64,000 nt of DNA from CBDBIG01 sp965205845 [NCBI: bacterium]. GTDB lineage: Bacteria; SAR324. Shown here piece by piece: positions 35,543 through 45,800 of this stretch; position 1 is the stretch's first letter, and each line of letters begins with the position of its first letter. The DNA is taken from NCBI GenBank assembly GCA_965205845.1, contig CBDBIG010000003.1:310001-374000 (forward strand), written 5' to 3'. The translations under genes and the position numbers were made by a program. The notes under the pieces are model-generated. The model saw only the letters and a program-made list of their open reading frames with translations. It was not told the DNA's origin and did not search any database.

Positions 35543-35939
35543 GGGCATTTGCAAAAGTGGTTGCTTTTAAGCAATCTTGCAAGCCTCATTCAAGCATTGT
35601 TATAGACGCGGCACGGGCAAAAAATAAGGGCATTTGCAAAAGCAGTTGCTTTTAAGCAATCTTGCAAACCTCATTCAAGCATTGTTATAGACGCGGCACG
35701 GGCAAAAAATAAGGGCATTTGCAAAAGCAGTTGCTTTTAAGCAATCTTGCAAGCCTCATTCAAGCATTGTTATAGACGCGGCACGGGCAAAAAATAAGGG
35801 CATTTGCAAAAGCAGTTGCTTTTAAGCAATCTTGCAAGCCTCATTCAAGCATTGTTATAGACGCGGCACGGGCAAAAAATAAGGGCATTTGCAAAAGCAG
35901 TTGCTTTTAAGCAATCTTGCAAACCTCATTCAAGCATTG
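35521..35939 (+). repeat. 85-bp tandem array, 5 copies, made from the SPFH gene's 3' end
   Basis: Units start at 35521, 35606, 35691, 35776 and 35861 (last one 79 bp). The first unit contains the final codons RGTGKK and the TAA stop of the SPFH gene; the other four repeat them plus the downstream 63 bp. Each unit contains the inverted repeat AAAAGC-AGTT-GCTTTT (less perfect in the first), so a hairpin that might act as a weak terminator is present several times. Confidence 0.97.
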
Positions 35940-35947
35940 AATAGAAA

Positions 35948-36541
35948 GTGAAAGCGCGCACGATGGCCGATCATTTTGAAACCCCCAAAAACATGCGCAT
36001 CCCCAACGTGATAGAGAAAACCCTCAGCGTCCAGCAAAAACATGCCCAAAAGGCTGTACTCGATAGCCCGCGCGGGCATGTGGTGGGGCCGTTTTGGGCA
36101 TGGCTTTATAGCCCCAAAATGTGCATCCATGCTCAAGCAATGGGGGCCTATGTGCGCTTTGAAACCAGCTTGCCTAAACCCTTAAACGAGTTAGCCATTT
36201 TGCTCACAGGTCGGCGTTGGCGTTCTCAATTTGAATTTTTTGCCCACGCCAAACTGGGCATAGCTGCAGGTTTGGGCCGTGATTTGATTGAAGCCTTGCG
36301 CCAAGGTAACCGCCCTGAAGGCATGAGCGATGACGAAGTGCTGGTGTATGATGCCGTGGAAACCTTGCTTGCCACCAGCCGCATGCCTGATAAGCTTTAT
36401 CAGCAGGTCGAAACCCGCTTTGGCGTGCAAGGCACCGTCGATTTGGTGGCTGCGGTAGGCTATTACACCATGGTATGCCTCACCTTAAACACTTTTCGCA
36501 TTTTGCCTGAGGAGGCGGATATGCCATTTGAAGAGAAGTAA
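35948..36541 (+). CDS. Carboxymuconolactone decarboxylase (AhpD-like) family protein
   Basis: The helical protein contains AYVRFETSLPKPLNELAILLTGRRWRSQFEFFAHAKLGIAAGL, the typical CMD-family core, followed by DDEVLVYDAVETLL. The AhpD CxxC pair is absent, so a peroxidase-reductant role is unlikely. GTG 35948 gives 197 aa; ATG 35963 (MADHFETP) is equally likely. It begins directly after the 85-bp array. The substrate is unknown. Confidence 0.78.
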   Translation: MKARTMADHFETPKNMRIPNVIEKTLSVQQKHAQKAVLDSPRGHVVGPFWAWLYSPKMCIHAQAMGAYVRFETSLPKPLNELAILLTGRRWRSQFEFFAHAKLGIAAGLGRDLIEALRQGNRPEGMSDDEVLVYDAVETLLATSRMPDKLYQQVETRFGVQGTVDLVAAVGYYTMVCLTLNTFRILPEEADMPFEEK

Positions 36542-36618
36542 AAAATACGCCCAAGATTAGAAAAAATCGCCCAAAAAATATCCAAAAAGGCAAAGCCATA
36601 GCGCTCTTTTTAAAAAAA

Positions 36619-37235
36619 TTGCACGCCCAGGTAAAGTCTATGCAAAAATTTGCCCGCGATGTACCTGCCAACGTGGGTGTTACCATTCCCCAAATGTCCA
36701 GCGCAAGCAATCTTTGTGCATGTGCTGACCAAAGTATTGACTTGGCTGTCACATCCCCGCCCTATTTAAACGCCGTTGACTATCCCCGAACCCATCAGCT
36801 TGAAACTTACTGGTTAGGCCTCGCTTCTGGTTCTTTGAGGGATTTAAAAGCGCAGCACATCGGTACTGAAGTTGTTTCTTCACGGGATTGCAAACGCTTA
36901 CACGCGACGGGTTACGATTGCGCGGATGCTGTTATTGCAAGCATCTATCAAAAAGACCCGCGCAGAGCCTACCATTGCCTACAAGTACTTGGTAGATATG
37001 GAAGAGCTATTTAAAAGAAGTAAATCGGGTGTTAAAACCACAGGGAAGGTATGTGATTGCGATTGGCTCTAACAAGGTTAGGGGGCATACCTTTGAATCT
37101 TGGAGACATTTTATCGACATCGCACAAAGCGTTGGTTACAGGGTAAACCATCGGTTCGAGTCGGAGATTATTAACCACTTTATCAAAGTACCTCGCGATG
37201 AGCGCATTGAGGAAGATCATGTGTTGGTATTGTAA
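36619..37235 (+). pseudogene. Decayed site-specific DNA methyltransferase
   Basis: The catalytic motif TSPPYLNAVDYPRTHQLE is readable from 36619 onwards. The protein then continues in other frames: DPRRAY in the first, IAYKYLVDMEELFK in a second (from about 36970) and EVNRVLKPQGRYVIAIGSN...KVPRDERIEEDHVLVL in a third (from about 37017 to the stop at 37235). At least two frameshifts are needed. The part with the SAM-binding FxGxG motif, which in this family should precede TSPPY, is missing. The target base (N6-adenine or N4-cytosine) cannot be decided. Confidence 0.85.
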
Positions 37236-37715
37236 AAAGGAAAGAAAATAAAGGCCAACGTGCCGCTGCCACTGGGTTTGCAAACGAAAGCAGGCTTCTT
37301 GGGGCCTTATTATCAAGGGGTTACAATGCTTTTAGGGTAGACCTACCTCTATCTTCTTATGATATTATCATGGAATTGGATCCACGGAGCAATATCCGTA
37401 TCCAGGTAAAAACGGTCGGCATTTGCTGGGTCCGTTCGTTTTACAGGGGGTCTAAGGGGAGGTGTCGATCGGTCCTATAAATCGGGTGTTAAAGCGTACA
37501 TACAAAGCACACGTACCTCAGACGCAGTGGTGGGAGTAAAAGTAGAGAGAGAAAACGGCGACTCCAAAATAGATTTCTACATCATCCCCACGTTGTACAT
37601 TGAAAAATTGGAACAAAAAAGCCTCTCTATAAACAAAATACCCCAGGCAAAAAATCACTGGAAACTTCTTGAAATGTGTAAAGACCACGCGTACGTTGAA
37701 AATCTATTTTGTTAA
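37211..37715 (+). pseudogene. Frameshifted restriction-endonuclease-like gene next to the methyltransferase
   Basis: One frame from about 37253 reads GQRAAATGFANESRLL...RGYNAFRVDLPLSSYDIIMEL, then IRIQVKTV, the D...(x)QVK pattern of PD-(D/E)XK nucleases. It stops at 37478. The neighbouring frame continues with GGVDRSYKSGVKAYIQ...VGVKVERENGDSKIDFYIIP to 37715. One indel near 37450-37462 would join them. No start codon lies between the in-frame TGA (37208) and the conserved part. A nuclease role is inferred from the pattern and the methyltransferase neighbour. Confidence 0.65.
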
Positions 37716-37824
37716 AGTGTGCGTCATGGTATTTTTAGTACGCACGTTCGTCCTAGCTTGTTTGGCGATTTTACCCGCCCACAGTACACCATTCACCTTT
37801 TCATTGCGTGCTGCGTAAAAACCG

Positions 37825-38691
37825 ATGACACAACCCGCCACCTTGCAAGATATCAACGCCTTCCCCCCACTGGCGGTTTTAAACGCTAATGTACACAGGG
37901 TGCTCGGCATGAACCCTTCTGCCTTCACGGGACCAGGAACCAACACCTACCTGGTGGGGCAGGCGGGGTCGAACCCTGTATTGATAGACTCGGGGATTGG
38001 AGTGCCCGTTTGGCAGAAAAACTTACAAACCCACACGCAACAGCAAAAGCATGCACCCCAGCGCTGCTTGTTTACCCACGGTCACCCCGACCATATTGGT
38101 GGTTGGCAACAACTGCGTGCACTCTGGCCCAACATTCCCTTTTACAAAATGCCCTGGCCTCAAAAAGATGGTGCGCTCACCCCACAATTAACACCCATTC
38201 AAGATGGCAATGTGTTTGAGGGAGAAGGCTACACGTTGCGCGCTGTACACACCCCAGGGCATGCCCCAGATCATATTTGTTTTTGGCTTGAAGAAGAAAA
38301 AGCCTTGTTCACGGGGGATGTCGTGCTAGGCATTGGAACCACGGTGATTCCACAAGACGGTGGTAACATGAAGCAATACCTTGGATCGCTGCAACGCTTG
38401 CTTGAGATGAAACCCGAGCGCATTTATCCAGGGCATGGTCCCGTTATTGAAAACGCCTGTGCCACCATTACAAACCTCATCAACCATCGCCTGCAACGCG
38501 AGGAACAAGTGCTCAATTGCGTGGGTGATGGCCTTGAAAGCGTGGAGGAAATTGTAGCCTTGCTCTACCAAAAATATCCCAAAAACCTACACCACGCAGC
38601 AGGACAATCGGTGCTGTCTCACCTGGACAAATTGGTGGAAGACGGGCGGGTTGTGCGTACGGGGATGCCGCCACGCTTTGGCTTATTGTAA
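37825..38691 (+). CDS. LACTB2-like MBL-fold hydrolase
   Basis: The 288-aa protein matches the LACTB2 branch of the metallo-beta-lactamase fold, some members of which are endoribonucleases. FTGPGTNTYLVG at the start, THGHPDHIGG as the metal motif, HTPGHAPDHICF, GDVVLGIGTTVI and YPGHGPVI all fit. The C-terminal 70 residues (VEEIVALLYQKYP...HLDKLVEDGRV) form the winged-helix typical of the group. ATG 37825. The substrate is not predictable. Confidence 0.88.
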   Translation: MTQPATLQDINAFPPLAVLNANVHRVLGMNPSAFTGPGTNTYLVGQAGSNPVLIDSGIGVPVWQKNLQTHTQQQKHAPQRCLFTHGHPDHIGGWQQLRALWPNIPFYKMPWPQKDGALTPQLTPIQDGNVFEGEGYTLRAVHTPGHAPDHICFWLEEEKALFTGDVVLGIGTTVIPQDGGNMKQYLGSLQRLLEMKPERIYPGHGPVIENACATITNLINHRLQREEQVLNCVGDGLESVEEIVALLYQKYPKNLHHAAGQSVLSHLDKLVEDGRVVRTGMPPRFGLL

Positions 38692-38825
38692 GCGCGATTT
38701 GAGCACTTAACACGCACTTCTTTTGTGAACCTTGGAAAAAAGCCTGCCTGGCTACAAACACAACGGCTTTGTGGGGGTATGGTGCGTTCAAAAAAACATC
38801 CTCGCACCATGATGGTTATTTTATT

Positions 38826-39710
38826 ATGGTGACACCCCCCCCTTGCCTTACCAACGCAGATACACCCCAAAAAACGCGTCAACTGCTGGGTGAGCGGCTG
38901 CAAACGTTTGTACCCAGGCCCCCACCCTATCCGCTGATTATGGGCATTATCAACGTCACCCCAAACTCGTTTAGCGATGGTGGCGACCTACCCCAGCTCG
39001 AGGATGTGCTCCGTCGGGCAGGCACCTTAAAGGGCGAAGGGGCAGATATTTTAGATGTAGGTGGGGCGTCCTCACATCCCAATGCCCCCCATACCCCAAT
39101 TAAAGTGGAATTACAGCGCGTTGTGCCCGTGGTGAAAACCCTACACCAGCAAGGATTGGGACCTATTTCAATCGATACCCAACACCCTGCTGTCGCGCAG
39201 CAATGCCTGCACGCAGGGGCGCACCTAATCAACGATGTAAGCGGCCTTTGCACCACCCAAACCCCCAACGCTGATATGGCCGCGATCGCTGCTCAATTTG
39301 GAGCGCCGCTGGTGATCACCTGCAACCATTTGAACCAACCCCCTCCCCCCAACACGCCTTTGTTAGAAGGGATGCTCCATTTTTTTAAGCAGCGCATTAC
39401 CGCCGCCAAAAAGCACGGGGCGACCCAACTTATTTTGGATCCTGGGTATGGTTTTGGCAAAAGCCTGCCCCAAAACTTGCAAACTTTGCGCGAACTTTCA
39501 AGTTTAATCCCTTTGGGTTACCCTATTTTAACCTGCACTTCGCGCAAAGGTTCCCTTGGCAAGTTAAGCGCAGAACCCAAACCAAAGGAACGCCTAGGTG
39601 CCGGTTTGGCAAGTGCATTCTTTGCGCTGAAACAAGGGGCTAGCATTGTGCGTACCCATGATGTAAAACCCTTGCACCAGTTCGTTCATCTATGGCACAC
39701 TTTGCGGTGA
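38826..39710 (+). CDS. folP: Dihydropteroate synthase-like protein
   Basis: The 294-aa TIM-barrel protein matches dihydropteroate synthase of the folate pathway: MGIINVTPNSFSDGG, SIDTQHPAVA, INDVSG, LDPGYGFGKS, TSRKGSLG and the final RTHDV. The loop that is normally DxGGESTRPG, which holds the pterin pyrophosphate, reads DVGGASSHPNA, so the usual Glu and Arg are replaced by Ala and His. This may lower activity or change the substrate. The frame is open from 38769; ATG 38826 is a good start. folK and glmM are not adjacent. Its 3' end is part of a duplicated junction. Confidence 0.85.
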   Translation: MVTPPPCLTNADTPQKTRQLLGERLQTFVPRPPPYPLIMGIINVTPNSFSDGGDLPQLEDVLRRAGTLKGEGADILDVGGASSHPNAPHTPIKVELQRVVPVVKTLHQQGLGPISIDTQHPAVAQQCLHAGAHLINDVSGLCTTQTPNADMAAIAAQFGAPLVITCNHLNQPPPPNTPLLEGMLHFFKQRITAAKKHGATQLILDPGYGFGKSLPQNLQTLRELSSLIPLGYPILTCTSRKGSLGKLSAEPKPKERLGAGLASAFFALKQGASIVRTHDVKPLHQFVHLWHTLR

Positions 39711-40360
39711 CCCGCGCACAACATAGGCTAGGCAACACCTTATATAAATTTTTTTGTTTTTATGGCGTAAAAAAATTAAAGCATCGTTATTGCGCTTTTT
39801 GTATGTGATGTTTTGCGCAAGGCTTGGGCGTTGGCGGCTTGGCCACTGTACGCGCGTTTTCTCACATCATTTCAAAATACAGTCAATTAAGAAGCACGCA
39901 AGCCTGCTTGCCGCCGATATTTCCTTGCGCAAAACACGCCTTTTTACGGCAGCCGAAAAGCGTGAGGTAAAACGCTTGCAACAAGCAAAGGCGCGCGTTG
40001 TGCGGACCCATGATGCTAAAACCCTTGCACCAGTTCGTTCATCTATGGAACCCCTTACGATGACCCACGCACAATTTGGCTATGAGCAGGACCTTAAATG
40101 AACTTTTTTTGGTTTTTATGGCGTAAAGAAATCAAAGCCTCGTTATTGCGCTTTTTGTTTGTGATGTTTTGCGCAGGCTTGGGCGTTGGCGGTTTAGCCA
40201 CTGTACGCGCGTTTTCTCACACCATTCAAAATACGGTCAATCAAGAAGCACGCAGCCTGCTTGCCGCCGATATTTCCTTGCGCAAAACGCGCCCTTTTAC
40301 GGCAGCCGAAAAGCGTGAGGTAAAACGCTTGCAACAAGCAGGGGCGCGCGTTGTGCAAGG
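39654..40360 (+). repeat. About 352-bp tandem duplication spanning the folP end and the FtsX-type permease start
   Basis: Unit A (about 39654-40004) holds the last 57 bp of folP, the spacer and about 240 bp of the permease 5' end. Unit B (about 40005-40360) starts again with the folP end (ACCCATGATG.TAAAACCC) and runs into the intact permease. The copies differ by many substitutions and small indels, so the event is old. The join shows short homology (TTGTGC is common to both parents). Confidence 0.92.
39754..40097 (+). pseudogene. Truncated extra copy of the permease 5' end
   Basis: The sequence encodes FLWRKKIKASLLRFLYVMFCA and, after shifts, LLAADISLRKTRLFTAAEKREVKRLQQA, matching residues 6-79 of the adjacent permease. 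The start codon of the real gene is changed here and the reading is frameshifted near the GLGVGGLATVRA region. It then runs into the duplicated folP end. It is a by-product of the 352-bp duplication, not a functional gene. Confidence 0.85.
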
Positions 40361-42632
40361 CATCCGCTTTTTGTCTTTGGTGCAGCGTCTCGATGCCAAT
40401 GGCAAGCCTCTTGCCGCCCGTCTTGCAGGGGTGCGCGGTGTGCAGGCGGGATATCCTTTGTATGGGCGTGTGATTACCGCATCGGGAAAGCCGTTGAGTC
40501 AATTGCTCACCAAAGGGCATGCTTTGGTCGAAGAAAGTTTGCTCTATCAGTTGGACGCCAAGGTAGGCGACACGCTGCGCTTGGGCAAGGTAGAACTTAA
40601 AATTGCCGATGTGCTGATACGCGAGCCCGATGCCACCGTGCAATTTAGCCGTTTTGCTCCACGCTTACTCATGGGTTTTGAAGAAGCCCAGGCAAGCGGC
40701 CTGATTGGGCCCGCCAGCCGCGTGGTCCGTAACACGCTCATTCGTCTGCCTAAAACACAAGACCCCCACCAACAAGCCGATTCTCTGCGCAAGGCTTTAC
40801 CCAATCGCTTTTCAACCATTCGTACCTACGACCAAGCCCAACCCTTTTTTAGGCGCATCAAACGCACTCTAGAAGACTACCTTAACCTCATTGGCCTTGC
40901 GGCTTTACTGCTCTCGGGCGTGGGCATAGCGGGGGCAGTGCGCGTACACACCTTGCGCAGTGCCAACCCTTACGCACTCTACCGTTGCCTGGGTGCCCCT
41001 ACCCGTACGCTTTTGGGTGTACACGTGATGACGGTGGGGTTTTTTGGTATTTTGGGCGGAATCCTGGGCGGCATCATTGGAGGCCTTGCCCAGCAGGTAC
41101 TTAACCTATGGCTTGGGGAATTGTTGCCCGTAAAACTGGTGTTTGCTTGGACTCCCCGTTTGTTGATTCCCCCGGTTGTGATGGGCGCGGTGGTTGCCGT
41201 TTGGTTTTCGCTTGCAGCACTGTGGCGCTTAGGCCAAACCCCACCCGTACAAACCCTCCGCCGCGACATTGCCCATGAGGGAGTGCGAGGCTTGTTTCGT
41301 TTACCCGAAGCACTGACAAGCTTTGCGATGAGCATTGCCTTTGCCTGCGTGATGGTGTGGCTCACCGTGGGGTTTAACACCCTATCGCTTATTTTTATCG
41401 GTGCTTTGGCTGCTGCCATGGTGCTGTGCCCATTGATTGGCTTGGGCCTGATTGCATTGATTCGCGGCTTGCCCTCGGCATGGCCCTTTATTGTACGCCA
41501 AGGGGTGGCTTGCCTACACCGCCCTGGCAATCAAACTTTAACCATTATTGCCTCGATTGGTTTAGGAGGCTTGGTGTTGTTTACTGCATTACTGTTGCGC
41601 AACGATTTACTGCACCAACTTACCCCTTCGAAGGAGGTTGACCAACCCAATGTGTTTATGGTGGATATTCAACCCAGTCAACGCGAAACTTTTCGCCTTT
41701 TGGCCAAAAAACATGGCCTCGGCAACGCAAATTTAACCCCCATTGTTCGCGGGCGGATTAAGGCTGTAAAAGGCGAACGTGTTAAACCCAACGAAATCGA
41801 AAACAGTGACGCACTCCGCTATTTACGCTTTGAATATGCCATGACGTATCGCGATGCGCTGGGGCAAGACGAAAAATTGCTAAAAGGTACATTTGCCCAT
41901 GACCCTAGCATTTTAGGTCCCCAGGTGTCGGTTACCCAATGGTTGGTTGATCACGGCAAATTTGGGATTGGCGACACCATTACCATGGACATTCAAGGGG
42001 TTCACGTGAAGGCCACCATTACCAGCATTCGCCGTGTCAATTGGCGTAGTCGCCGTGCCAATTACTCTTTGGTGTTTTTGCCAGGAGCACTTGAAGAGGC
42101 ACCAAAAATTTACCTCGCCGAAGCTTTTTTGCCCACAGCCCAAGCCAAGGCCAACCTGCGCCGCGATTTGGTGAAAACCCTGCCTAATGTAAGCATGCTC
42201 GATATTGAAAGCATTTTAAAAACCCTTAACCTTGTGCTGGATCGCGCTGCTGCTGCCTTGCGTTTTATGGCGGTGTTTTTGCTCATCATTGGGTTGAGTA
42301 TTTTGTTTAGCGCAATCCTTGCCTCAAGGGTAGTACGCCTAAAAGAGGTGGGTTTGTGGCGTGCCTTGGGATCCAGTCAGCAAACCATTTTGCAGATTAC
42401 CGCGGTCGAACAAGGCATTTTAGGGTTGGCTGCAGGTGCTGTTACCGTTATGGGAGCCAATGTGCTCGCCTGGGCCTTGCTGCGCTTCGTGTTTCATTTC
42501 AACTTTCATTTTTCATGGGAGCATAGCATGCTGGCCTGGGGCATCACCATTCTTAGCACGACGGCAGGTGGGGTTTTATGCAGTTGGCCTACGCTGCGCG
42601 GCACCCCCCTTTCCGTTTTAAAGGAAGAATAG
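40098..42632 (+). CDS. FtsX-family ABC transporter permease (YbbP-like)
   Basis: The 844-aa membrane protein has the MacB/FtsX layout of YbbP: an N-terminal helix (LLRFLFVMFCAGLGVGGLA), a periplasmic domain (LLAADISLRKTRPF...), a block of helices around residues 255-400, further helices (about 410-500), a second periplasmic part and a final set of three helices (ALRFMAVFLLIIGLSILFSAILASRV, with KEVGLWRALGSS between). YbbP works with the ATPase YbbA; neither it nor TesA is next to this gene. ATG 40098. The cargo is unknown, lipids or lipoproteins being likely. Confidence 0.88.
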   Translation: MNFFWFLWRKEIKASLLRFLFVMFCAGLGVGGLATVRAFSHTIQNTVNQEARSLLAADISLRKTRPFTAAEKREVKRLQQAGARVVQGIRFLSLVQRLDANGKPLAARLAGVRGVQAGYPLYGRVITASGKPLSQLLTKGHALVEESLLYQLDAKVGDTLRLGKVELKIADVLIREPDATVQFSRFAPRLLMGFEEAQASGLIGPASRVVRNTLIRLPKTQDPHQQADSLRKALPNRFSTIRTYDQAQPFFRRIKRTLEDYLNLIGLAALLLSGVGIAGAVRVHTLRSANPYALYRCLGAPTRTLLGVHVMTVGFFGILGGILGGIIGGLAQQVLNLWLGELLPVKLVFAWTPRLLIPPVVMGAVVAVWFSLAALWRLGQTPPVQTLRRDIAHEGVRGLFRLPEALTSFAMSIAFACVMVWLTVGFNTLSLIFIGALAAAMVLCPLIGLGLIALIRGLPSAWPFIVRQGVACLHRPGNQTLTIIASIGLGGLVLFTALLLRNDLLHQLTPSKEVDQPNVFMVDIQPSQRETFRLLAKKHGLGNANLTPIVRGRIKAVKGERVKPNEIENSDALRYLRFEYAMTYRDALGQDEKLLKGTFAHDPSILGPQVSVTQWLVDHGKFGIGDTITMDIQGVHVKATITSIRRVNWRSRRANYSLVFLPGALEEAPKIYLAEAFLPTAQAKANLRRDLVKTLPNVSMLDIESILKTLNLVLDRAAAALRFMAVFLLIIGLSILFSAILASRVVRLKEVGLWRALGSSQQTILQITAVEQGILGLAAGAVTVMGANVLAWALLRFVFHFNFHFSWEHSMLAWGITILSTTAGGVLCSWPTLRGTPLSVLKEE

Positions 42633-42812
42633 GCACCCTGTTGATGTTGCGCATGGCACCAACCGTTGAAAACGGAGGCTGCTTTAACGCTACCCATAGA
42701 AAAAAATCGTAGTGGGCAAAGAGGGTGCGTACGATCCCCTCTGAACAAGCCAACCAGCACCCATTGCCATGCCTTGATCCATTTTGGTGCACTTTAAAAA
42801 GCCTCGTCTGGT

Positions 42813-45800
42813 TCACAGGGCATCTGCCAAGCCAACGGGTTGGTATTTCCATGAAACAAAGTGCCTTTGCAACGCAAAGTACACCCCAAGGCAAATGGGC
42901 AAACGGGCATCCCACCGATAAAAGGCATCGCCATAGGCTTGGAGCTGGGCTTTGTGCTCGTCGATTCTTTCTGCAATAAAGGCTTCCAGTTGCACACCTC
43001 GCAATTCATGGGTTTGTCCTTCCACTTTATAGTCTACAATCCAGCGAATTTTCTGATGTACAAAACTGCGATCAAGAATGCGTTTTTTGGGTTGATTGGA
43101 ACCGTTGGCAACCCACAAGGGCATTTCCGTAACTCCTGGACAACGCAATAGCCAGCGTCCATTTGCATCGGTTATCACGTTGTTTAAGGCGTGTTGTACC
43201 GTTTGCACCGCTTGGGTTAAATGGCCTAAATCGACCCCTTGGGCAAGCAAACGCGCCTTGATTTGAGCCTGCAACGCTGCAATTTTGGTGCTGTTCCAGC
43301 CCTGCAAACCATCGTTAGCCATTTGCATTAGCAAAGCATGGACTTCTTCCCCCACCAAGCGGTTGGTATGCCTGGCATGGTCAAAGTCATGGAAACCCAA
43401 GGCTTCTTTTACGCTCGCTTCTTCCTTTGCGCCTTGGGTTTGGGTCCATCTGTCATCCCAAGGGGGATCGGGTAAACCGGGAGGATAATCGACGCACTGC
43501 CACCCAAGGTTAAGGCGTTGAAGCATGCGGGGGGTGGCTTCTGCGGGTTGATCCGTTGTTTGGGCGGCAAAGGGGGGCTGCGTCTTGGCTTCATGTGTTG
43601 CGCTGAGGGAGTCTGGTACGCTGTTTTTAATGGCTTTTTCTTCGCCACCATCCCACAGGAAGCGTAGAAATGAGCCTTGTTCAGGCAGGTTTTTTCCTGG
43701 TCCTTGGGGTGCTGCAACCTTGAGTTCCCCGCCCAGCAAAATATGTTTTTTGGCACGGGTAACAGCCACATACAACAAGCGTAGGGCCTCGTTTGCCTGG
43801 CGTTGTTTGTCGCGTTGCGCCAACCATTCATATAAGCTGGGCTCTTTTTGAGCCGCTGCGTCATATGCGTTAGGACGCGGTGCCATGAACACCGCCTGTG
43901 CCAGGAGGTTTGGTGTGGGTTGCTTGTGCGCCAGGGAGTCACCCGGGGTGTCATCCATGCTCGTGTTAAGCGCACCTTTTTCCCAGCGCAGCACAGAGGT
44001 ATCGCTGTTCTTTACCCCAAAATGCAAACCAGGCAGCACCACCACATCAAATTCGGTCCCCTTGGCTTTGTGTATGCTCATTACCTGCACCTGTTGTAAA
44101 CTACTCGGCTGGTTGGGGGCATACACCTTGGCGAGGCGCGCCTCTAAGGCATAAGGCCAAGGGAGTTCTCCACCTTGTAGGGGTTTTTCAAGTTGAGCAA
44201 AGCAGGCTTGCACAGTGTGCAATGCTTGGGTTTGTATCGTGATATTAGGGTTTTGGAGTGTTGCGGGACCATTAAGAGCCAGCCAGCATCCTTCGACCCA
44301 ATCGCGCAGGGCAAGGCGCTCACGCAGGACGAAAGCCGCTTTAAATGCATGCAGCACGGGCTGAATACGTGCGCGGCCATCGAGGCTTAAGGTGGCCTGC
44401 ACTGCGGGGTTTTGCAGCCTTTCGTACACGCTTAACAGCGTTGTATCATGGCCGTTGTGGACAGATGGGCAGATTTGATGCAAATCGCTGAGGCACAAAC
44501 CACACCAAGGGGCACGCAACACAGCCATCCATGCAATGGCATCATCTGGTAGGTAAAGGGCATGTACCAAGCTTGAAATATCAAGGGCTTCTTGTTGCGT
44601 GCCCAAGGTTTCAAGGTCAACCCCCTGGTATGCTATCCTATGCAAACGCATGGCTTGCAAAAAGGGTTGTACGTGCTTTCGGGTACGAAACAACACAGCC
44701 ACACGGGGTGTTTGCTGGTGCAAGGTGGTGTCTTGCTGCATGCAACTTTGCAAGCGCATCGCCAATTGTTGCGCCCAATCAGGGGGCGCATGGCTCGGTG
44801 TAGCCTCTCGGTTTGGGGTGCATACATAGGCGATGCATGGCGTGTGCGGGTGGTTCCTTGGCGGGATACTGGTTTGTGGAGGCATGGCTTGGGCAAAGCG
44901 AATGGCACCCAACGCTGCATATTGTTTTGCGGGAGACATCTGCTCAAATATCCGATTTGTCCAGCGAATAAGGGCAGGGCTGGAGCGAAAATTGACTTGC
45001 AAGCGTAAAAACTGGGGTTTAACCTGGCCTAAGCCATGGTCAATCACATGTAAAAATACCGCCACCTCAGCGCCCCGAAAGCGATAAATGGCCTGCATGG
45101 GGTCGCCCACCAAAAATAAACTATTCTCCTGGCCGTCGTTAAAATGGCGGGTAAGCAAAGTGAGAAGTTGCAACTGGGTGTGGGAGGTATCTTGAAACTC
45201 ATCCACCAGCAAATGGTGCAAACCCGTTTTTCCAAAGGCGTGAAGAAAAGGTGCTTCATCCAGTACAAGCAAAGCATCTTGGGTAATTTGCAGGTAATCA
45301 ATGCCCCCTTCTTGCGCAAACAATGCTTGCAGGCATTGGTTGGCATGCCACGCCATGCGCATGATGGCTTGCAGCTCTTGCCCTTGTACTTTTGCAAAAG
45401 GTGGGGCGCAATAGTGTCTTACATCACTTAAGCCTGCAACCGCATGCGGCACAGCAGCCAATTGTTTGAGCAGAAGCTTCATTTCTCGTTTGGCTTGCTC
45501 GCCTGCGCCCCCCCCCATTTGTTTATTGAGGTAGCCGAGGTTTTTGTCGAGATTTTTTCGTACCCTACCTGCTTGGGTGAGTAAAAAAGCCGCCCAACTG
45601 CGCCATAGGCCAAGGCATTGTTGCAGCCCTTGGTAAAACTGGGTGGGTGTTTGAAAATCACTGTCCTTGGGTGTTTGAGGCCAGTTATCAACTTTGGCCA
45701 AAGCCGTTAAGAGCGATGGTTCATTCCCTTGTTCGGTTAAAATACGCACGGCCCGCTGTGCTTGCTGCGCAAAGGCTTGGCCCAGATGGGTTTGTTCCAA

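Noticed and set aside
37020-37500. Shared 15-mer AAATCGGGTGTTAAA in the methyltransferase and nuclease remnants
   Set aside because: In each gene it is read in a different frame that fits the respective protein, and no longer similarity surrounds it, so it is probably coincidence.
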